A DNA stretch of 26,553 nt, from assembly GCA_023435925.1 (NCBI GenBank), contig JAEZLF010000205.1:1-26553 (forward strand). The letters run 5' to 3'. The translations under genes and the position numbers were made by a program. This DNA is from Bacillota bacterium (GTDB lineage: Bacteria > Bacillota > Clostridia > Acetivibrionales > DTU013). Positions 1-7,092 of the stretch are shown one piece after another. Each line of letters starts with the position of its first letter. Positions within the stretch are counted from its first letter, which is position 1. The notes under the pieces are model-generated. The model saw only the letters and a program-made list of their open reading frames with translations, was not told the DNA's origin and did no database searches.

Positions 1-410
1 GCAGCATCTTTACCTGACAGATAACGGATATGCTCATGGATGAACATTCTCTCATTGTTTTGATCATTACAGATACTGATCATATTCTTAATTCCATATA
101 CTTTTTCCCCAATTTTACACAGTGCGATATTGTCGGCATCATTCTCCGATATGGCAAACAGATAATGGAGGTTCCGTCCACGTTCTAACAGGAACGGCTC
201 AGCTAAGTGAATCACCTGTATATTATTCTGTTTCAGCAGCGCATTCACTTGCATGGCTAAGTCACTTTTTCCAAATAAAATAGCTGTCGGGTATGATGGA
301 ATCTCTTCATCCAGTATACCGCCTCTTTCTAAAAATCCATCAAGCCCGGATATGACATATCCAATCAATACAAGTGGTATCAACAGACTAATTAACAGCA
401 GTATATTCAT
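1..410 (-). CDS. Membrane-anchored TrkA-N-like protein (partial, C-terminus beyond window)
   Basis: This is the first 136 residues of a gene that runs off the left edge. The ATG at 410-408 follows the ribosome binding site AGAAGGTG. Residues 2-22 form one hydrophobic helix, so the protein is probably anchored by its N-terminus with the rest in the cytoplasm. From about residue 42 an alpha/beta fold begins (AILFGKSDLA), and residues 85-123 (FAISENDADNIALCKIG, then an ISICND segment) resemble the second half of the Rossmann-type TrkA-N/RCK domain that senses nucleotides in potassium transport systems. The glycine-rich loop is degenerate (FGKSD rather than GxGxxG), so nucleotide binding is uncertain. 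A role with a Trk/Ktr-type transporter is inference; the partner would lie outside the window. Confidence 0.6.
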   Translation of the reverse strand, partial: MNILLLISLLIPLVLIGYVISGLDGFLERGGILDEEIPSYPTAILFGKSDLAMQVNALLKQNNIQVIHLAEPFLLERGRNLHYLFAISENDADNIALCKIGEKVYGIKNMISICNDQNNERMFIHEHIRYLSGKDA

Positions 411-511
411 TGATTCACCTTCTAATAAACTGATAGGAATATTTTACTATTAATGGTATAAAGATTGTGTTAAAACCAGCTTAATAAGTATTATAAATTT
501 GCAAAGATTCA

Positions 512-540
512 TTACTGTGCGACAGGGGACGGTTCAGTAA
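512..540. repeat. Fragment of a clostridial palindromic REP-like repeat
   Basis: The core GACAGGGGACGGTTC (521-535) sits inside a 6-bp inverted repeat, TTACTG (512-517) and CAGTAA (535-540). The core closely resembles the G-rich arm of the element at 23917-24006. It looks like a half-copy left in the intergenic region between the TrkA-like gene and the tRNA. Membership of one family is inferred from sequence similarity. Confidence 0.45.
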
Positions 541-571
541 GGCAACTTGAGCAGCATTTAGCGTGTTATGT

Positions 572-599
572 TTCGCGGGATAAATCCTTCGCGGGATAA
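572..599. repeat. Two 12-bp direct repeats TTCGCGGGATAA
   Basis: Identical 12-mers lie at 572-583 and 588-599, separated by 4 bases. They are GC-richer than the AT-rich surroundings. No gene overlaps them; function unknown. The rest of 411-630 holds no gene that I can support. Confidence 0.5.
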
Positions 600-630
600 G
601 CAGAAGGATTGTAAGACACAGATAAAATCA

Positions 631-660
631 GAGCCTATCAGCTTTTATACTAATAGGCTC
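631..660 (-). terminator. Putative terminator downstream of tRNA-Arg
   Basis: An 8-bp perfect inverted repeat, GAGCCTAT (631-638) with ATAGGCTC (653-660), begins 6 bases beyond the encoded CCA end of the tRNA. On the minus strand it is followed by TGATTTTATC, a weak T-tract, so termination may be incomplete. Confidence 0.55.
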
Positions 661-665
661 TAACC

Positions 666-742
666 TGGCGCGCCCGGCAGAGATCGAATCCACAACCTTC
701 TGGTCCGTAGCCAGACGCTCTATCCAATTGAGCTACGGGCGC
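666..742 (-). tRNA. tRNA-Arg (anticodon ACG)
   Basis: A full cloverleaf is visible. The 7-bp acceptor stem GCGCCCG pairs with CGGGCGC; the discriminator is G and CCA is encoded at 668-666. The D-stem is GCTC/GAGC. The anticodon stem TCTGG/CCAGA encloses the loop CTACGGA, with anticodon ACG at 708-706; its A34 would be deaminated to inosine to read CGU/CGC/CGA. The T-arm is GTGGA-TTCGATC-TCTGC. The pair at 53-61 is A-U rather than the nearly universal G-C (see findings). It is transcribed away from dnaD and has its own promoter and hairpin terminator. Confidence 0.97.
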
Positions 743-805
743 ACATATTATGCACAATGCATATCGGAGGCAACATTTGATACCGCGACGACAAGTGCAA
801 TATAT

Positions 806-834
806 ATAATAATACATTCCCTCTCTAAAATCAA
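806..834 (-). promoter_or_regulatory. Sigma-A promoter of tRNA-Arg
   Basis: On the minus strand, -35 TTGATT (834-829) and -10 TATTAT (811-806) are separated by exactly 17 bp. Transcription would start near 799, about 57 bases before the tRNA 5' end, leaving a leader for RNase P to remove. Confidence 0.6.
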
Positions 835-910
835 CTGTATTTTTATGGTTTATGGGATTATCTGTATTTATATTTTGCGCTTGCACAGGATTATAAAGAA
901 GTTAGGATTA

Positions 911-919
911 TGATATAAT
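911..919 (+). promoter_or_regulatory. Extended -10 promoter of the dnaD-dnaC pair
   Basis: TGATATAAT is a perfect -10 hexamer (914-919) with the TGn extension. The -35 is poor (TTATAA at 891-896, 17 bp upstream), as is common for extended -10 promoters. It would start transcription near 926, about 58 bases before the dnaD start. Confidence 0.55.
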
Positions 920-983
920 GTCATCAGGTAAAAATTATGTCTGAGGACATTATGTATAGAACTATCATGTGAGGTCGTGCAAT

Positions 984-1961
984 ATGGTTTTTGATACGAA
1001 TTTATCGTTACTTTACTCCGATGCTTTGGTACCGGATGTTTTTATTACGGAATATATGCCTTCATTGGAGGGCGATTTTGTAAAGGTTTATCTTCAATGT
1101 CTTTTTCTTGGCACGCATGGAAAGCAGGCATCTGCTGAAGATATTGCCAAGAAGCTTGAAATGACGCCGGCGAGGGTGAGAGAAGCATTGACCTGCCTTG
1201 AAGAGCTTGGAATTATTACTCGGAGCAATCACGGTATCAGCTTTATTGATCTGAAGGAAAAGGAAATCAAGAAGCTCTACAGGCTAAAATCCACATCGAC
1301 CCCTGCAGAAGCTGCTCTCAGCTCTGAGAGGAACAAAAAGCGCAACCGGTTTATATCCAGCATTAACAATGCCTTTTTCCAGGGCGTTATGTCGCCATCC
1401 TGGTATACAGACATTGATGCATGGTTTGACAAGTACCAATTTGAAGAAGACGTGATGTATGCGCTTTTTAAACACTGCTACGACTATAAAGGTCTCTCGA
1501 AGCCTTACATTGCCAAAGTGGCTGAAAATTGGCACAACAAAAATATCAGAAACAGCTTTGATTTGGATAAATACTCCATAGAAGCCCAACAGCTCAAAGA
1601 TATCCGCGTCAAGATCATGAAAAAGCTCAGAAAGCAGGGCTATCTGACCGAGTATGAGGAAGCTTATGTTGAGAAGTGGGTACTGCAGTTCGGGTATGGC
1701 TTCGACATCATCGAGATGGCCCTGAAACGCACCACCTCTGCAGTGAACCCCAGCTTTGAGTATATTAACAAAATCCTGACCAATTGGTACGAGAAAGGAT
1801 TTAAAACGAAGGAAGAGATCCTCGCTGCTGAAGGAGACAGAAAACCTTCCTCCGCCGGCAGGACGCCAAAAGCGAAAGACGGAGCAGTACCCCAGAAGGG
1901 TAATTTTGAGCAGCGCAAATATGATGATGAATACTTCGATAAGTTATATAAGGATGTGTGA
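984..1961 (+). CDS. dnaD: DnaD-domain replication initiation protein
   Basis: A DnaD-family primosome protein that helps load the replicative helicase at the origin and at stalled forks. The N-terminal third contains a winged-helix segment (SAEDIAKKLEMTPARVREAL, followed by an LEELGII hairpin). The C-terminal half carries the DnaD/DnaB2 domain ending in YINKILTNW, the YxxxIxxxW motif used for DNA binding. The tail is charged. The frame is open from a GTG at 969, but GAGG (971-974) lies 9 bases before ATG 984, so the ATG is preferred, giving 325 residues. The gene is 31 bases upstream of a DnaC-like ATPase in the same orientation, a common clostridial pairing of loader proteins. Confidence 0.9.
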   Translation: MVFDTNLSLLYSDALVPDVFITEYMPSLEGDFVKVYLQCLFLGTHGKQASAEDIAKKLEMTPARVREALTCLEELGIITRSNHGISFIDLKEKEIKKLYRLKSTSTPAEAALSSERNKKRNRFISSINNAFFQGVMSPSWYTDIDAWFDKYQFEEDVMYALFKHCYDYKGLSKPYIAKVAENWHNKNIRNSFDLDKYSIEAQQLKDIRVKIMKKLRKQGYLTEYEEAYVEKWVLQFGYGFDIIEMALKRTTSAVNPSFEYINKILTNWYEKGFKTKEEILAAEGDRKPSSAGRTPKAKDGAVPQKGNFEQRKYDDEYFDKLYKDV

Positions 1962-1992
1962 GCACTTCGAGAAGGGATGAGAAAGATAAAAC

Positions 1993-3024
1993 ATGAATTT
2001 TAATGTGCATAACCTGATTAAAAACGAATATGACAATAGGCGCAGGAATGCTTATGATAAGCTCGAGGAGAGAAAGTCAGAGCTATATTCCCTTATCCCC
2101 AGGCTCAGAGAAATTGACGAAGAAATTCATCATGCAGGCCTTAAATATAATATCATGCTGCTAAAAGGAGAGCTTTCCTCTGACAATGCGGTTAAAGAGC
2201 TGACGGATGCGATTGACCGACTGAAATCGGAGAAGGCATCTCTTTTGAAGTCAAATGGCTACCCGGAAAACTACCTGAGCCTTGTATTTATTTGTGACAA
2301 ATGCTCTGATACCGGTTTAATCAATTCTGACAACGGAGAAGCTGACACGGTCTGTGTATGCTACAAGCAACAGCTGATTGACTATATATATGATCAGTCC
2401 AATCTGACCATTGCAGGCAATGATGGCTTTAACAGCTTTGATGCAGGATATTATCCTGATACGCCTGATGAGCAGCGTTATGGGATAAAAAAATCGCCCA
2501 GGATCCAAATACTGGGAATTCGTGATCATTGCCTCCGCTTTGTGAAGAACTTCAGTCTTCCGGATACGAAAAACCTGCTTTTCAGCGGTCCCACCGGCGT
2601 TGGTAAAACTTTCATGGCCGGCTGTATTGCTGTTGAGCTTATGAATCGCGGATACTCAGTACTCTATCAAACAGCTCCTGCACTTTTCAATACGATTTAC
2701 GAATATCGCTATAAGTCCTCCCGGGATGAAATCTACGACAATTCCATCTATAAAAGCATTCTGGAAACCGAGCTGCTGATTATAGACGATCTTGGCACCG
2801 AATCACCAAGTGCTATGCGTTATGCGGAGCTTTTAAACATATTGGACACCCGGTACGCAAATGACCGGAAAAGGCCATGTAAAACGATTATCGCTACAAA
2901 TATTGATTTAAAGAAGCTGTTTGAATATTATGACGAACGAATTGCATCACGTATAACCGGCAGCTTTGACATATTCAGGTTTGCAGGAGACGACATCCGA
3001 AGTATCAAGAGCATGACGCCTTAA
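1993..3024 (+). CDS. dnaC: DnaC/DnaI-like helicase loader ATPase
   Basis: An AAA+ helicase loader of the DnaC/IstB type, expected to deliver DnaB helicase to DNA together with DnaD. The N-terminal ~90 residues are charged and coiled-coil-like. Four cysteines at 101, 104, 121 and 123 (CDKC and CVC) suggest a zinc-binding knuckle. The ATPase domain has Walker A GPTGVGKT at 199-206 and Walker B LLIIDDLGTE at 261-270, followed by a sensor-1 segment (TIIATN) and an arginine-rich RIASRI box near the C-terminus. At 343 residues it is longer than E. coli DnaC because of the N-terminal extension. The Shine-Dalgarno sequence is weak (GAGAAAG), and coupling to dnaD translation is possible. Confidence 0.88.
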   Translation: MNFNVHNLIKNEYDNRRRNAYDKLEERKSELYSLIPRLREIDEEIHHAGLKYNIMLLKGELSSDNAVKELTDAIDRLKSEKASLLKSNGYPENYLSLVFICDKCSDTGLINSDNGEADTVCVCYKQQLIDYIYDQSNLTIAGNDGFNSFDAGYYPDTPDEQRYGIKKSPRIQILGIRDHCLRFVKNFSLPDTKNLLFSGPTGVGKTFMAGCIAVELMNRGYSVLYQTAPALFNTIYEYRYKSSRDEIYDNSIYKSILETELLIIDDLGTESPSAMRYAELLNILDTRYANDRKRPCKTIIATNIDLKKLFEYYDERIASRITGSFDIFRFAGDDIRSIKSMTP

Positions 3025-3046
3025 TGCATATCATTCACTTTCCTTT

Positions 3047-4255
3047 TTACACACCCAGCAGTCTTTTTGCAATGTCGATAAAGGTATTTTCGGCTCCGGT
3101 GAACCGAAATACCTGGAAGTAATAGATCCCAAAAATCAGCAGTATTCCAGGCAGAAGCCACAGAAGGCCTATCATTTGCCTACCAGTTCTTTCAGGCAAT
3201 TCAGATCTTGTGAGCCTTCCGGACCTTCCGGGAATTTCGGGCAATTCGCTCCTTCCGGCCAATCCGGCTGAGCTGCGATCCGTAAGGTTAGCCCCGTTGT
3301 AACCCACAAGACGAGTTGACGTATTCGAATCCACATCTACATTCACCGCTTCCGGTAAGCCTCTTACTGGATTCAACCTGATTAGAGCATAAAGCAGCAG
3401 TATAAATAGGATCGCAAAGAAGAGGAACATGAAGCCGTATATAAAAAATACGATGACCAGCTGCTGAGGCGGTAACTCGCCGAAGGTTGAAAATAGGCTG
3501 TTTAAATCCGTTTCTTCCGTTATATTCATCGCTGTTTCCTGGAACATGGATGTAAGCTTTGCTGCTCCATAGCTGATCAATACTGCCAGCGCATTATTTG
3601 TAAAGTGGGCAAACACGCCACAGTAAAGAGAATTCGTTCTATACACGATAAAACCGATCAACGCACCCAGTAAGAAGGTACCGAATATTTTCTGGAAATC
3701 CACGTGTGTAAGGCTAAATAGAAAAGCTGCCAACAGTATGGCTTTGGCTGCGCCAAACCGCTCCAGCCCCCTCTGAATCACTCCTCTGAAAAGAAATTCC
3801 TCACAAATCCCTGCACTGCCGGCAATAACAATTATGTTCAGAAGGAGCTCCGTCCCATTTTTTGCAACCGGTACCTGCTGGATAATTACCTTACCGAATA
3901 TGGAATTCACCAGCAGAAGGTTTAGCAGATTAAACATTCCAGCCAGTGGTATTGCAAAAAGCATAATCCCGAAGGTTACAAAATAGTTCACCAGCTTTGT
4001 TTTGTTCAGCCTCAGAACGAATTTAAGATCGAATCGGAATATCAGAAGGAGCACGAATGCCGGAAGCATAATCAGACCGAATTCAGTAATCAAAATCCCT
4101 GAATAAAACTCAACGCGCTGCACCCTGTACCCTATAAAGATAAAAAGGATGATCGTTATGGAAAACAGTATACAAGTCTGGGTTATGCCCGGCTTTTTTA
4201 ACCGCTGCTCATCAGCTCCCCCGCTTCTTGCTTTCATTTGATTTCCGTCCACCAT
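3047..4255 (-). CDS. CPBP-family intramembrane metalloprotease homologue
   Basis: A multi-pass membrane protein of the CPBP (CAAX protease and bacteriocin-processing, Abi) family. The diagnostic motifs are present: EEFLFRG with E152, E153 and R157; H184 in LTHVDF; and H217 with N221 in FAHFTNN. These are the metal-binding and catalytic residues of the family. About eight hydrophobic helices are visible. After the core comes an unusual C-terminal extension (about 295-402): a polar, Arg/Pro/Glu-rich linker containing RSELPE twice, then one more helix (361-383). GGGAGG lies only 3 bases before ATG 4255; the GTG at 4252 has a better 6-base spacing and may be the true start. It converges on dnaC with 22 bases between stops. 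The substrate cannot be told. Confidence 0.85.
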   Translation of the reverse strand: MVDGNQMKARSGGADEQRLKKPGITQTCILFSITIILFIFIGYRVQRVEFYSGILITEFGLIMLPAFVLLLIFRFDLKFVLRLNKTKLVNYFVTFGIMLFAIPLAGMFNLLNLLLVNSIFGKVIIQQVPVAKNGTELLLNIIVIAGSAGICEEFLFRGVIQRGLERFGAAKAILLAAFLFSLTHVDFQKIFGTFLLGALIGFIVYRTNSLYCGVFAHFTNNALAVLISYGAAKLTSMFQETAMNITEETDLNSLFSTFGELPPQQLVIVFFIYGFMFLFFAILFILLLYALIRLNPVRGLPEAVNVDVDSNTSTRLVGYNGANLTDRSSAGLAGRSELPEIPGRSGRLTRSELPERTGRQMIGLLWLLPGILLIFGIYYFQVFRFTGAENTFIDIAKRLLGV

Positions 4256-4281
4256 ATACCTCCCTGTGCCTTAATGTTTTT

Positions 4282-4310
4282 AATATACCTTTTTTAGCGG
4301 GATTTTGCAA
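4282..4310 (-). promoter_or_regulatory. Sigma-A promoter of the CPBP gene
   Basis: On the minus strand, -35 TTGCAA (4310-4305) and -10 TATATT (4287-4282) have a 17-bp spacer. The predicted start is near 4275, about 20 bases before the coding region, so the leader is very short. Confidence 0.6.
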
Positions 4311-4383
4311 TATGTGGAACAGAGTCCCGGCGGTTTCTGTTTGCTTTGCCGGCTTTGCTCAGCGTCGCTTATCTTATTATATC

Positions 4384-5775
4384 TTACATGGTAAGCACTC
4401 CATTTGGTGTGTTGACAATCATCAGAATGTCTTCCTCTTCACCTGTTTCAGCATTAATGTAGATTAGAAAATCATTGTTATTCAGTTTGCCCTTAAACTC
4501 ATAGCAGAACAGTTCTTTTTTGTAGCTTGTCGGAATCATTGCCATGCCGGAACCGTGAAGCTCAAGCCTTCCGTTTATTTTCGCCCGTGCTTCTTCTGCA
4601 GTAATCTTAGGTGCTGGAATCTCTCTTTCCCTGTGGTTCGATAAATACGTTTTCGCTTCCATACCGACGATCTCACCAGTATCCAGTGCTACCTTAAGCT
4701 TGATCAGATCCGGATATACCGTCACCTCATTTTGTCTATAAGCATAATTGATTGTTGCCGTGTTATCCTGTGTCAGATAATAGGTATCCTCCATGTTGTC
4801 TATGCCCTTTTCCTTTAGGAAGTCCCTGCCGGCTTTTTTCGCCTTATCCATATCAATCTTTTTTTCTGCAACAGGCCTGTTATTAAGCATCCACACTACA
4901 TGTCCGCCTTTTTGTGACACACCCATATGAATACCCGCTCCCTTTGGGTCGCTTTTCAAAACCACCTGGAAGCTGTAGGTCTTAATCGGACCACTGTCAC
5001 TTTTGCCGACATCCTTCACTTCCTGTACCTTATCCTCTCCGAGAAACTTCATCACAGCCTTTTTAGCCTCTTCAGAATTCATTGTCTCACCTGTAAGGCC
5101 TTTGGCATCATCTGTTGTCATATGGTCTGAAAATGGCCCGTCATAGATTAATGTGGGATAATTCTGAAAGGTTGTATCAATAGTTTCGATTTTCTTCATT
5201 GTTGCACTGGCTGATGTCTTTCCAAAAAGCTTTGTCCCCTTGTTTGCTATTTCCCCCCATCTCATCCTGCCTGAGCCAAGATCATTTTGCAGTCCTTGCA
5301 GACTTTTATTCAGTGTAGTAGAGTATTTATACATATCTCCTATTGTTTTATATTGTTCTTCACTTAACTGATTTCCTCTAATGTTTTGGTTATCCAGTGA
5401 TAAACAAAGGTCTCCTACCTGTGTAAGAAACTTGGAGGTATTGGCCAGTACAGGCTGTGAAACAGGCAGTTGCCCAAGATTTGTCTGTGCCATGTTCGAC
5501 TGTCTCCAGGCTTCCTGAAGTGTAACCGCCGTTTTTTCCGTAGTCCCGCTGATCATTGATTTTGCCAGGAGTGTCTCAACATTATTCACATATCCGACCA
5601 TTTCATAAAATGCCCTGTTATACTGATTATCCAGTTCCTGCCGCAAATTGGCTGCATGCTTGTATTGATAGATTCCCCATATAGATATTGCTGCTATTAA
5701 CGTAATAACAATACTATACATCCTTCTGTCCGATAATCGTCTTTTAAAATCCAGTAATTTCTCCCTTATGCCCAA
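4384..5775 (-). CDS. ypeB: Spore germination protein YpeB
   Basis: YpeB is a forespore-made protein of the inner spore membrane that stabilises and controls the cortex-lytic enzyme SleB during germination. This 463-residue copy has the family layout: a short cytoplasmic N-terminus, one signal-anchor helix at about 18-38, a helical N-terminal domain (about 40-200), then three PepSY-type modules (about 231-302, 308-387 and 391-463). The start is TTG at 5775-5773; a perfect AGGAGG (5788-5783) lies 7 bases upstream and no in-frame ATG fits. In Bacillus ypeB follows sleB, but here the upstream neighbour is a divergent glycosyltransferase, so sleB is not adjacent. I could not identify a convincing sigma-G promoter in the 153-base divergent region. 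Confidence 0.9.
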   Translation of the reverse strand: MGIREKLLDFKRRLSDRRMYSIVITLIAAISIWGIYQYKHAANLRQELDNQYNRAFYEMVGYVNNVETLLAKSMISGTTEKTAVTLQEAWRQSNMAQTNLGQLPVSQPVLANTSKFLTQVGDLCLSLDNQNIRGNQLSEEQYKTIGDMYKYSTTLNKSLQGLQNDLGSGRMRWGEIANKGTKLFGKTSASATMKKIETIDTTFQNYPTLIYDGPFSDHMTTDDAKGLTGETMNSEEAKKAVMKFLGEDKVQEVKDVGKSDSGPIKTYSFQVVLKSDPKGAGIHMGVSQKGGHVVWMLNNRPVAEKKIDMDKAKKAGRDFLKEKGIDNMEDTYYLTQDNTATINYAYRQNEVTVYPDLIKLKVALDTGEIVGMEAKTYLSNHREREIPAPKITAEEARAKINGRLELHGSGMAMIPTSYKKELFCYEFKGKLNNNDFLIYINAETGEEEDILMIVNTPNGVLTM

Positions 5776-5928
5776 AATTCATCCTCCTAACCGTAATAAC
5801 CCTTTTCCTTCATAATCCTCTACAATACAGACCAACACAATTACTATTCTCTTCATAACACAAATAAATATTCCAACATAATCTCCCTCTTTTTTGTTAA
5901 TAATGATAGTTGGAGGTAGACAAACTGG

Positions 5929-7092
5929 ATGAACATACTTTTTCTGACCGCCGCAACCGGCGGAGGTCACATCAAAACAGCTCAAGCTGTTATGCAGCAA
6001 ATGGAGCAGCAGCTTCCGGGCTGCAAGACCAGACTGGCCGACACACTCAAATACATAAGTCCCCTTGTTGACAAGCTGGTGACCGGAACATACCTGAATA
6101 CCATAGAAAAATACCCCAATGTATACGGATGGTTTTATGATCTCTCCGAAAAGAATGAAGTGATTACAGACCTGGTGAAGGGCTTTAATTATGCTCTAGC
6201 CCGCAGACTGCTCCCGCTTTTTGAGCAATTCTACCCTGATGTCGTCATCTGCACCCATACCATGCCATTGCAAATGCTTTCATACCTGAAGATAAAGAAA
6301 CTGCTTCATATACCGGTAATCGGCATTGTAACAGATTATACAAGCCACTTTTTCTGGAAGCTTAATGGAGTTGACGCTTTTATAACTGCAAATGAGTATA
6401 TAAAATGGGATATGGTGAAAATGGGAATCGGTGAGGAGCGGATATATCCTCTGGGAATACCTGTTGCGGAGAGCTTTTTAAGTGTAAGAGAGCGACTCCT
6501 GCTATTAAAAAAAATGGGTTTTGAAGATAAACCAACCATTCTATTGATGGGTGGCAGCCTTGGCTATGGCGGATTACAGTCTGTTTTTATGTCTCTGCTC
6601 AAGCTGCAGCGAGATATTCAGATTATCGCAGTGACAGGCTGTAATACAAAGCTCAAATTGCAATTGGAAGAGCATTCCAGACTCTCCACGAAAACCGTAA
6701 AAATCTTGGGCTATACCGAAAAAATCAGTGAACTGATGGATATGGCAGACCTACTGATTACCAAACCAGGAGGAATCACCGTTACCGAAGCTCTGGTAAA
6801 AAGGCTCCCATGTATCATTATAACACCAATCCCCGGACAGGAAGAAAGAAACGCCCGATTTCTTACGGATTCCGGTGCAGCCACCAGACTACAGTCCTGT
6901 GAAGATATTGATGCTTTGCTCAATAAGACACTGGATCAGCCGGCTGTGTTGGCCCGGATGTCGGAAGCAGCAAAAAGACTCGCTAATCCCAATGCCTGCA
7001 AAGATATTACCCTGCTGGCGGAGAGCCTTGCAAAAAAATCATCCTATGCCAAACATGTCTCCATTGCAGCCAAATGCGCCGAAGCACTTTAA
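5929..7092 (+). CDS. UgtP/MGDG-synthase-type glycosyltransferase (GT28)
   Basis: A membrane-associated glycosyltransferase of the family that transfers a sugar from a UDP-sugar to diacylglycerol (UgtP/YpfP, MGDG synthase) and is related to MurG. The N-terminal acceptor domain begins with LFLTAATGGGHIKTAQA (G11-H14 loop) and extends to about residue 170. The C-terminal donor domain has MGGSLGYGG (207-215), TKPGGITVTEAL (278-289, with E287 for the ribose) and PGQEERN (302-308). The length of 387 is typical. GGAGGT lies 11 bases upstream of ATG 5929. Products may be glycolipids of the membrane or lipoteichoic anchors; the sugar and number of transfers are not visible. Its stop codon overlaps that of the convergent NlpC-like gene. 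Confidence 0.85.
   Translation: MNILFLTAATGGGHIKTAQAVMQQMEQQLPGCKTRLADTLKYISPLVDKLVTGTYLNTIEKYPNVYGWFYDLSEKNEVITDLVKGFNYALARRLLPLFEQFYPDVVICTHTMPLQMLSYLKIKKLLHIPVIGIVTDYTSHFFWKLNGVDAFITANEYIKWDMVKMGIGEERIYPLGIPVAESFLSVRERLLLLKKMGFEDKPTILLMGGSLGYGGLQSVFMSLLKLQRDIQIIAVTGCNTKLKLQLEEHSRLSTKTVKILGYTEKISELMDMADLLITKPGGITVTEALVKRLPCIIITPIPGQEERNARFLTDSGAATRLQSCEDIDALLNKTLDQPAVLARMSEAAKRLANPNACKDITLLAESLAKKSSYAKHVSIAAKCAEAL

Noticed and set aside
650..886. Minus-strand reading frame of 78 codons containing VAQLDRASGYGPEGCGF
   Set aside because: It is the translation of the tRNA-Arg gene and its leader, a well-known false protein call.
3025..3046. Terminator between dnaC and the CPBP gene
   Set aside because: The 22-base gap has only a short pyrimidine run and no inverted repeat.
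5776..5928. Sigma-G promoter for ypeB
   Set aside because: No pair of boxes at suitable spacing was convincing by eye, so none is annotated.
5779..6000. Minus-strand 73-codon frame (inner start MKRIVIVLVC) in the ypeB upstream region
   Set aside because: It overlaps the start of the glycosyltransferase, has no Shine-Dalgarno sequence at either start, and simply ends at the ypeB ribosome site.
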